The notes beneath the pieces are model-generated. The model saw only the letters and a list, made by a program, of their open reading frames with translations. It was not told the origin of the DNA and ran no database searches. A stretch of DNA of 64,000 bases, from the NCBI RefSeq assembly GCF_049310885.1, contig NZ_JBMDYO010000008.1, positions 31,345-95,344 on the forward strand, in the 5' to 3' direction. Positions 8,755 to 15,433 of this stretch are shown here, one piece after another (within the stretch, counting starts at the first letter, position 1; each line of letters starts with the position of its first letter). The translations under genes and the position numbers were made by a program. The DNA is from CAYZJV01 sp049310885 (GTDB lineage Bacteria > Spirochaetota > Spirochaetia > Sphaerochaetales > Sphaerochaetaceae).

Positions 8755-8772
8755 CCCGCCGTCAAGGGCGGG
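8755..8772 (+). other. Intra-operon GC-rich hairpin
   Basis: CCCGCC and GGCGGG flank a six-base loop in the 77-bp gap between E1 and the PHP gene. No T-run follows, so it is not a typical terminator. It could stabilise or process the upstream dehydrogenase-complex mRNA, separating expression of the complex from that of the four downstream genes. Confidence 0.5.
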
Positions 8773-8805
8773 CCTTGGACTAATTATCCAGTAGAGGAAG
8801 ATTTT

Positions 8806-10152
8806 ATGAATATTTTGGAGAGCGTCCGTAACGATATAAACAGTCCCGATAAGAAAACCAGACTGGATGCCGCATCACGTTTGGGTGAGGCATGTAAAGA
8901 TGGAAGTTTGAAACGAGAGCGGTCGGAAGAGGTCAACAATCATGTTCACACGACCTATTCTTACAGTCCCTATGAACCTTCGGCGGCGGCTCTTGCTGCA
9001 TGGGAGGCTGGATTGGGTATAGTCGGATCCATTGATCATGACAGTATCGGCGCGGCAAACGAGATGTTGGATGCCGGGGCGAGGATTGGCATTGCCACTA
9101 CGATTGGCTTCGAGGTCCGTTGTGGTTTCCAAGATACCCCCTTTGCAAATAAGAAGATAAATAATCCCGATTCCGAGGGTATTGTCTATATGTGTGTTCA
9201 TGGAGTACCGAGGAAGGCCATAGACGAAGTGGATGAATTCCTTTCTCCAATAAGACGTGTCCGCAATGAACGAAATCGTGCACAGGTCGAAGCTTTAAAT
9301 AGATTGGTCTCCAATAGTGGGTTGCAACCAATCGATTTTGACAAGGATATAGTTCCTCTCTCCCGTTGGGATTTGGGTGGTAGCATAACCGAAAGGCATA
9401 TTCTGCATGCATTTGCCCAGAAAATTCTCGACCACGCTCCAGAAGGTGAACCGGTTGTCTCCTTTTTGGAGAATAATCTCAAGCTAACGGTAACAGGAAA
9501 GATTCGTTCTTTCTTACTAGATACCCAGAACCCCCACTATATATACGATCTGTTGGGAATACTGAAAGGTAATTACCTTCCCCGGTTCTTTATCCAACCA
9601 AGTAGGGAGGAGACGGTCGATGTCCGGAAAGTCGTAACATTCGCAAGATCGATTGGGGCAATTCCAGCATACGCATATCTTGGAGATATCGAAGAGAGTG
9701 TTACTGGTGATAAAAAGGCTGAGAGCTTTGAAGACGCTTTTCTTGATGAGCTCGTTTCATATTTGGCAGGGATTGGATTTCCTGCAATTACTTATATGCC
9801 TCCAAGGAATACTAAGGCTCAAATGGAGCGCCTCCAGAATTTATGCAAAAGATACGGGCTCATGGAAATAAGCGGTGTCGATATCAACTCATCCAGACAA
9901 TCTTTCAATTGCCCACAGATGTTAGAAGAGGGTTGTGCGCATCTGGTAGATTCTGCCTGGGCTTTGGTCGCTCATGAGAAATTGACTAACCATAACAGTA
10001 AGTGGGATTTGTTCAACCCAGAGAATCCCTTCTCGTCAAAAACCTTAGAGGAACGTTTGCACCTCTATGCGAATCTTGGTAGAAAGATGGATCCTTTCAA
10101 TCCGTCCTCGATTATCGATGAAGCAGACATGTTGTTGAAAAAGGAGAAGTAA
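8806..10152 (+). CDS. PHP-domain metal-dependent hydrolase/phosphoesterase-like protein
   Basis: A 448-residue protein with an N-terminal PHP (polymerase and histidinol phosphatase) fold. HxH at 46-48 (NNHVHTTYSYSPY), IDHDS around 77-79 and the metal-ligand-type Glu103 in IGFEVRCGF are the metal-site motifs; a late GVDINSSRQSF segment may supply a further ligand. About 40 residues precede the fold and a ~110-residue insertion lies in its middle (residues ~150-260). PHP proteins are phosphoesterases or metal-dependent hydrolases. In this operon a sugar-phosphate phosphatase or isomerase-like role on the tetrose or ketose phosphate intermediate is conceivable, but I do not recognise an assigned subfamily. 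It starts at ATG 8806 behind GAGGAAG and is followed 3 bp later by the SDR gene. Confidence 0.8.
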   Translation: MNILESVRNDINSPDKKTRLDAASRLGEACKDGSLKRERSEEVNNHVHTTYSYSPYEPSAAALAAWEAGLGIVGSIDHDSIGAANEMLDAGARIGIATTIGFEVRCGFQDTPFANKKINNPDSEGIVYMCVHGVPRKAIDEVDEFLSPIRRVRNERNRAQVEALNRLVSNSGLQPIDFDKDIVPLSRWDLGGSITERHILHAFAQKILDHAPEGEPVVSFLENNLKLTVTGKIRSFLLDTQNPHYIYDLLGILKGNYLPRFFIQPSREETVDVRKVVTFARSIGAIPAYAYLGDIEESVTGDKKAESFEDAFLDELVSYLAGIGFPAITYMPPRNTKAQMERLQNLCKRYGLMEISGVDINSSRQSFNCPQMLEEGCAHLVDSAWALVAHEKLTNHNSKWDLFNPENPFSSKTLEERLHLYANLGRKMDPFNPSSIIDEADMLLKKEK

Positions 10153-10155
10153 TAC

Positions 10156-11319
10156 ATGGAGATACCGAATAAGAAGACCACGTCATGGATACCACCTATC
10201 GTTCGAGGTATGACATTCGATGGCGAGACAGGGCTTTTTGTTACAACTATAGAGTCAAAAAAGGCTGACCTCATGTTAGAAGCTGTCGGATCCCATGAGT
10301 CTTTAGAATCACTGGTGAGTGCATGGCAAAAGCAATTCGAGAGTTTTTGTACTACTGAACAACAGTTTCCTACAACGATCGGAGTCGAAGGTGACTCCCT
10401 GATAATGGGATTAGGACTGATGTTTGATCAGGCTAGTGGTGGTAGAGGAGTAGAAAAAAAGCCTTTCATACCAGGATCATCCAAGCGTTCTGAGATCATG
10501 AAGAATAAAATATCCTTGGTCACCGGAGGAGCTCAAGGCTTTGGTGAAGGCATGGTAAAAGGTTTAGTTGGTGAAGGCGGCTTCGTCTATATTGCAGATA
10601 TGAACCTAGAGGGAGCCGAAGCATTAGCCAAATCATTGAACGAAGAGTATGGAAAAACTGTCGCAAAAGGAATCTATGTGAATGTAACCGACGAAGATTC
10701 GGTTGAAGCGATGATGGATGAGGTTGCACTGACCAGTGGTTCTCTCGACCTATTCGTCTCAAATGCCGGAGTCCTGAAGGCAGGAAGCGTAAAAGAGATG
10801 GCTTTAAAGGATTTTCAATTCGTTACCTCGGTAGATTACACAGGATTCTTCATATGCACGAAGTTTAGCGCTAGACAAATGGCATTCCAAAATTTAGGCT
10901 CAAATAATCGTTATTTAACTGATATTGTAGCAATCAGTAGCAAAAGTGGCCTAGAAGGCTCGAATAAGAATGGTGCCTATGCAGGGGCAAAATTCGGTAC
11001 TATCGGATTAGCCCAGAGTTTTGCGCTGGAATTGGTGACCGATAATATTAAAGTGAATGCCGTTTGTCCTGGCAATTTTTTGGATGGTCCCTTATGGTCC
11101 GATCCTGATAGAGGACTTTTTGTACAGTACTTGCATGCTGGAAAAGTACCGGGTGCTAAATCCTTGGAAGATGTAAGAAGATTCTATGAATCGAAGGTTC
11201 CTTTGAACCGGGGTTGCCGGACAGAGGATGTCGTACGTGCAATATGTTATATTGTTGAACAGAAATATGAAACAGGACAAGCCGTTCCAGTGACCGGCGG
11301 TCAAGTAATGCTTAACTAG
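10156..11319 (+). CDS. SDR-family dehydrogenase, sorbitol-6-phosphate 2-dehydrogenase-like, with N-terminal extension
   Basis: A short-chain dehydrogenase of 387 residues, about 115 longer than the usual ~260. The Rossmann motif TGGAQGFGEG begins at ~123, SNAGVLKAG is at ~202-210, and the catalytic serine and Y275-x-x-x-K279 are in SSKSGLEGSNKNGAYAGAKF. The closest family I recognise is SrlD (D-glucitol 6-phosphate to D-fructose 6-phosphate). The N-terminal ~115 residues (WIPPIVRGMTFDGETGLF...) match no domain I know and have no membrane segment. The ATG at 10156 has GGAGAAG upstream and lies 3 bp after the PHP gene, so the extension is genuinely translated unless initiation is at the internal ATG of MKNKISLVTGG. 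The substrate is inferred to be a deoxyalditol phosphate. Confidence 0.82.
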   Translation: MEIPNKKTTSWIPPIVRGMTFDGETGLFVTTIESKKADLMLEAVGSHESLESLVSAWQKQFESFCTTEQQFPTTIGVEGDSLIMGLGLMFDQASGGRGVEKKPFIPGSSKRSEIMKNKISLVTGGAQGFGEGMVKGLVGEGGFVYIADMNLEGAEALAKSLNEEYGKTVAKGIYVNVTDEDSVEAMMDEVALTSGSLDLFVSNAGVLKAGSVKEMALKDFQFVTSVDYTGFFICTKFSARQMAFQNLGSNNRYLTDIVAISSKSGLEGSNKNGAYAGAKFGTIGLAQSFALELVTDNIKVNAVCPGNFLDGPLWSDPDRGLFVQYLHAGKVPGAKSLEDVRRFYESKVPLNRGCRTEDVVRAICYIVEQKYETGQAVPVTGGQVMLN

Positions 11320-11332
11320 GCGGGAGGAAGCC

Positions 11333-12604
11333 ATGAAAACTAGAGCAGTTAGATTATATGGAAAGAATGATTTGAGGATAGAGGAATTTGAACTACCTGC
11401 AATCAAGGATAGTGAAATTCTCGCGAAGATAGTAACCAATAGTGTCTGTATGTCAGACCACAAGGCCGCTGAGCAAGGAGCAGACCATAAAAGGATTCCA
11501 AGCAATGTAGCTGAAAATCCAATCATGTTAGGTCATGAGTTCTGTGGGGAAATTGTTGAAGTCGGCAAAAAGTGGGCCGATTCCTTCAAATCTGGCGACA
11601 GATTCTCAATCCAGCCTGCACTCAATTACAAGGGAACCTTGGATGCTCCCGGATATTCTTACCAATACATCGGAGGTGATGCTACCTATATTGTGATTCC
11701 GAACGAGGTAATGGAGCTTGATTGTCTACTGAAGTATGAGGGGGATGCCTTCTTTCTCGGATCTTTGGCCGAACCAGTTTCCTGTATTGTTGGGACCTAT
11801 CATGCCATGTACCATACTACCGGAGGCTCATATGTCCACAAGATGGGGATTGCAGAGGGCGGTAATGTCGCTATACTTGCCGGTGTAGGTCCCATGGGAT
11901 TGGGAGCGATCGATTATGGTCTCCATTGCGATAGGAAGCCTGGCCTTATGGTGGTTACCGATATCGACGAGGCTCGCCTTTCCAGAGCGGCTGAATTGTA
12001 CCCTATAGAAGAGGCAGCTAAGCAAGGGGTTACGTTAGTTTATCTGAATACTAAAGATCTTGATGATCCTGTCGTAAAACTCAAGGAACTTTCAGGAGGA
12101 CATGGGTATGATGATGTATTCGTGATGGCTCCTGTAAGACCCCTAGTCGAACAAGCGGATGCGATCCTTGCCAAAGATGGCTGCCTAAACTTCTTCGCAG
12201 GACCAAATCGAACCGATTTTAGTGCAATGCTCAATTTTTATAATGTACATTACGGCTCAACCCATATCGTGGGTACTAGTGGTGGAAATACCGATGATAT
12301 GAAGGAATCTTTGCAGATGATGGAGAAAGGTTTGATCAATCCTGCTGCCATGATCACCCATATCGGTGGATTGGATGCGGTGCCTGAGACCGTGATTAAA
12401 TTACCTTCAATTCCAGGTGGCAAGAAGCTCATGTACACGCATATAGATCTTCCTCTGACCGCGATTGTCGATTTCGAAGAAGTTGGTAAGAAAGATCCCC
12501 TATTCGCAAAATTAGCTGAAATCGTCGCAAGACATGGAGGTCTCTGGAATCTCGAAGCGGAAAAGTATCTTTTGGAAAATGCTCCAAAGCGCGAAACCAA
12601 CTAG
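11333..12604 (+). CDS. Medium-chain zinc-type dehydrogenase, L-sorbose-1-phosphate reductase-like
   Basis: A 423-residue MDR-superfamily enzyme. N-terminal catalytic domain with VCMSDHKA and the GHEFCGEIVEVGKKW zinc/structural signature; GroES-like fold; Rossmann domain with AILAGVGPMGLGAIDYGL and VVTDIDEARLSRA. The overall layout and the C-terminal tail resemble SorE (L-sorbose 1-phosphate to D-glucitol 6-phosphate). Paired with the SrlD-like SDR immediately upstream, this reproduces the SorE/SrlD couple that epimerises one ketose phosphate into another through a hexitol phosphate. It starts behind GGGAGGAAG, 13 bp after the SDR. A polyol dehydrogenase acting on an unphosphorylated substrate is the alternative. 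Confidence 0.8.
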   Translation: MKTRAVRLYGKNDLRIEEFELPAIKDSEILAKIVTNSVCMSDHKAAEQGADHKRIPSNVAENPIMLGHEFCGEIVEVGKKWADSFKSGDRFSIQPALNYKGTLDAPGYSYQYIGGDATYIVIPNEVMELDCLLKYEGDAFFLGSLAEPVSCIVGTYHAMYHTTGGSYVHKMGIAEGGNVAILAGVGPMGLGAIDYGLHCDRKPGLMVVTDIDEARLSRAAELYPIEEAAKQGVTLVYLNTKDLDDPVVKLKELSGGHGYDDVFVMAPVRPLVEQADAILAKDGCLNFFAGPNRTDFSAMLNFYNVHYGSTHIVGTSGGNTDDMKESLQMMEKGLINPAAMITHIGGLDAVPETVIKLPSIPGGKKLMYTHIDLPLTAIVDFEEVGKKDPLFAKLAEIVARHGGLWNLEAEKYLLENAPKRETN

Positions 12605-12616
12605 AGGAGGATTCTC

Positions 12617-14041
12617 ATGGCCAAGTATATCGCAGTAGATTTGGGAGCTTCCAATGGTAGGGTTATCGTTGGTGACATCTCTGGTTTCGAGGTGACAAAC
12701 AGATTTGTCACCCGTAACGAGATGTTGCTGGATGAGTCACATTGGGATATTACCTATATATTTTCAGAAATCAAAAAGGGAATCAAATCTGCTTTTGCCA
12801 AGTATGGGGACGAAATTGTCTCTATTGGAGTCGATTCCTGGGGTGTCGACTACGGCTTGCTAGATGGGCATGGATCGTTGATAGCTCTTCCATATCATTA
12901 CAGGGATGCAAGAACCGATGGCATGGTTGACGAAGTATGCGGTAAACTTGGTAAGAAGAATATATTTGGCAGGACGGGAATAGCTTTCCAGCAATTCAAT
13001 ACAATATACCAACTAGCGGCAATGGGAAAATCCCGTCCCCATGTTCTCTCTCTAGCCAAACAATATGTCTCAATACCTGATTTGATCAATTATTGGTTGA
13101 CTGGCGTAGTAGTGAATGAGATTTCTCATGCTTCTACAACACAACTGTATAATCCAAAGACAAAGGACTGGGATTGGGAGACGATTGAATCATTGAACTT
13201 TCCAAAGGAAATGTTCGGTAAATTGGTCCCTAGCGGCACGGTGGTAGGGCCTTTGCATGAGAGTGTCGCACAGGAACTTGGTTCAACTGGTAAAGTTGTC
13301 GTTGTTGCAGTTGGCTGTCACGATACTGCTTCTGCTGTCGCGGCCGTCCCTGCTAGGAAAGGCGAGGACTTCTTGTACATTTCCAGCGGAACATGGTCTC
13401 TATTGGGCGTGGAATCCACATTACCCATCCTAAGTGATTCTGCTCTGGAAAGTGGATTCACGAATGAAGTTGCTGTAAATGGGAATATCCGATTCCTCAA
13501 GAATATCATGGGCATGTGGATACAGCAGGAGTGTGTCCGCTATTGGGAGTCGAGAGGTGAGACTATTTCTTGGAAAGACCTAGATAAACAGACATTAGCA
13601 TGTGCTTCATATCCTGGATATATAGACCCTGATGACAATAGGTACCTTAAGCCGAATAGCCCCCAATCATTAATGGTGGATCGAGTTTCAGAGAACTGTA
13701 AGGAGTTGGGTTTTGAAGCCCCTTCTAATTATGGTGAATATATGGTTGCCATCTATCGTGGACTTGCAAAGGCGTATGCCAAAGCTATAAGGCACTTGGA
13801 GTCGATTACCGGAAAGAAGTATTCAGCTCTTCATATCATTGGAGGTGGTTGTAAGAATGAGATTCTGGACCAATGGTCTGCCGATGAAACTGGGCTGAAC
13901 GTCTATGCTGGTCCTATTGAAGCCACGGCATTAGGTAATATGGTCGTGCAATCTTATGCTACAAATGGAATCAAGAATCTACAAGAGGGACGTGAATTAA
14001 TAATCAAACACCAGAAAGTAAAAGAATTCACTCCTGTTTAA
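12617..14041 (+). CDS. FGGY sugar kinase, rhamnulokinase-like
   Basis: A 474-residue kinase of the FGGY family. First phosphate loop VDLGASNGRVIVGD, IGVDSWGVDYGLLD (the SWGVD motif typical of rhamnulokinases), YHYRDARTDGM substrate loop, YISSGTWSLLGVE phosphate-2 motif, and IIGGGCKNEILDQW adenosine motif. Rhamnulokinase phosphorylates the C1 hydroxyl of a 6-deoxyketohexose, so this gene gives the best clue that the operon handles a deoxy sugar. It is the last gene of the block; ATG 12617 sits behind GAGGAGG, 12 bp after the dehydrogenase. No rhamnose or fucose isomerase and no class II aldolase is nearby, so this is not a standard rhaBAD operon. L-fuculose or another ketose is equally possible as substrate. 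Confidence 0.85.
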   Translation: MAKYIAVDLGASNGRVIVGDISGFEVTNRFVTRNEMLLDESHWDITYIFSEIKKGIKSAFAKYGDEIVSIGVDSWGVDYGLLDGHGSLIALPYHYRDARTDGMVDEVCGKLGKKNIFGRTGIAFQQFNTIYQLAAMGKSRPHVLSLAKQYVSIPDLINYWLTGVVVNEISHASTTQLYNPKTKDWDWETIESLNFPKEMFGKLVPSGTVVGPLHESVAQELGSTGKVVVVAVGCHDTASAVAAVPARKGEDFLYISSGTWSLLGVESTLPILSDSALESGFTNEVAVNGNIRFLKNIMGMWIQQECVRYWESRGETISWKDLDKQTLACASYPGYIDPDDNRYLKPNSPQSLMVDRVSENCKELGFEAPSNYGEYMVAIYRGLAKAYAKAIRHLESITGKKYSALHIIGGGCKNEILDQWSADETGLNVYAGPIEATALGNMVVQSYATNGIKNLQEGRELIIKHQKVKEFTPV

Positions 14042-14063
14042 AGGTATCGGTTGCTTCAATTAG

Positions 14064-14100
14064 ATCCGATTGCACATGATTGTGTAGTCGGATTTTATTA
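14064..14100 (+). terminator. Rho-independent terminator closing the kinase operon
   Basis: A 13-bp stem (ATCCGATTGCACA with TGTGTAGTCGGAT, two G-T wobbles) and a four-base loop, followed by TTTATTA. It lies 22 bp after the kinase stop and ends the eight-gene block. Confidence 0.8.
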
Positions 14101-14150
14101 TATGTGGCTGTTGCAAAAATGTTGCAAAGAAGCGAATATGAAAAAAAATT

Positions 14151-14186
14151 TGTATAAATATGTAAAAAGTGTTGCATAAATATCCG
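14151..14186 (+). promoter_or_regulatory. Two ArgR-box-like sites upstream of carA
   Basis: TGTATAAATATGTA (14151-14164) and TGCATAAATATCCG (14173-14186) are start-to-start 22 bp apart, close to two helical turns as in paired ARG boxes. The second overlaps a possible -35; a GATAAT -10-like hexamer is at 14194-14199. GTTGCATA (14171-14178) and TATGCAAC (14199-14206) also form an inverted repeat. The same core recurs before argG, the amino-acid ABC operon and asnB. Binding by an ArgR protein is inferred. Confidence 0.55.
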
Positions 14187-14251
14187 TTAATTAGATAATA
14201 TGCAACAAACATAAAAGTGCTTCGCAACAAGATATGATGGAGGATTTCAAT

Positions 14252-15433
14252 ATGTCTGATGCAATGTTGATATTGGCTGATGGTACGGTCTATTGTGGTA
14301 AGTGTTTTGGCCGTCAAGCTCCATCCTATGGACAATTAATGGATATGTCCTATCAGGATGCTCCAGTTGGAGAATTAGTATTTAATACTACCATGGGTGC
14401 TTACCATGAAATTATCACAGATCCTTCTTATGCAGGACAGTCCATCGTAATGACTTCTGTCCATATTGGAAACTATGGAATGGATGATTCATGGAATCAG
14501 ATGATAGGTGATACTCCTTTATGCAAATCACTAATATTGCACGAATTGTATGATGGACCAATTCCCTCAGGACGAATTCCCTTAGCCGAAATGATGAAGC
14601 AATGGAATATCTGTGGGTTGGAAAGAATCGATACGCGCGCTTTGACTCTGCATATACGTGATAAAGGGAGTATGTACTCAGTAATCATCGGTGAATCCAA
14701 CCTTTCTAAAAATAGAATCAAATCAATCGTTGATTGGCTTAGCTCATGTCCCCCGATGGAAGATTGGGATTTTGTTTCTAAAGCAGCTATCGACGAACCG
14801 AAATATATGCCAACGGAAGAAGGCAGTATTGCCCATTATGCGTTGTGGGATTTTGGGATAAAGAAATCAATCGTGACACAGTTGCATGCGCATGCGATAG
14901 ATGTGACAATATTTCCCTGTTCGCAAAAGCTGGAAGATATTCTGACAAGAGAGCATCATTTTGATGCTCTCTTTCTTTCAAATGGACCAGGAGATCCCGG
15001 TTCACTCGAAAAACATGTCGAACAAATAGGCAATTTTATTGGTAAGATTCCTATCGTAGGTATTTGTTTAGGGCATCAACTTGCTGCTAGAGCTATCGGA
15101 GCTACTACAGAAAAGATGCTTTTTGGACATCATGGAGCAAATCATCCTGTACGTGATCTGAATACCCAAAATGTCTACGTTACTGCCCAAAACCATGGCT
15201 ACTGTGTAGTAGAGAAAACACTTCCAGAGACAGCTGAGACTTGGTTGATCAATGACAACGATGGGTCACTGGAAGGTTTCTATGACTCTACGAGAGGGGT
15301 GATGACAGTCCAATTCCATCCGGAGGCAGCCCCTGGTCCTTGGGAAGCAAGGAAAATTTTCCAGACTTTCATAACATTCGCGAAAAATTATACCAGCAAT
15401 ACTTTTAACCAGGAGGTTTCCCATGCCCGCTAG
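14252..15433 (+). CDS. carA: Carbamoyl-phosphate synthase small (glutaminase) subunit
   Basis: Glutamine amidotransferase subunit that releases ammonia from glutamine for the large subunit; feeds arginine and pyrimidine synthesis. The ~393-residue protein has the CPSase small-chain N-terminal domain (LILADGTVYCGK, FNTTMGAYHEIITDPSY). The class I GATase domain has the nucleophile in VGICLGHQLAARA and the His/Glu pair in VQFHPEAAPGP. The start is ATG 14252, eight bases after GGAGG; an in-frame ATG at 14234 precedes that element and is unlikely. The stop at 15433 overlaps the carB start at 15423 by 11 bp, so the two are translationally coupled. ArgR-like boxes upstream suggest arginine control. 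Confidence 0.95.
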   Translation: MSDAMLILADGTVYCGKCFGRQAPSYGQLMDMSYQDAPVGELVFNTTMGAYHEIITDPSYAGQSIVMTSVHIGNYGMDDSWNQMIGDTPLCKSLILHELYDGPIPSGRIPLAEMMKQWNICGLERIDTRALTLHIRDKGSMYSVIIGESNLSKNRIKSIVDWLSSCPPMEDWDFVSKAAIDEPKYMPTEEGSIAHYALWDFGIKKSIVTQLHAHAIDVTIFPCSQKLEDILTREHHFDALFLSNGPGDPGSLEKHVEQIGNFIGKIPIVGICLGHQLAARAIGATTEKMLFGHHGANHPVRDLNTQNVYVTAQNHGYCVVEKTLPETAETWLINDNDGSLEGFYDSTRGVMTVQFHPEAAPGPWEARKIFQTFITFAKNYTSNTFNQEVSHAR

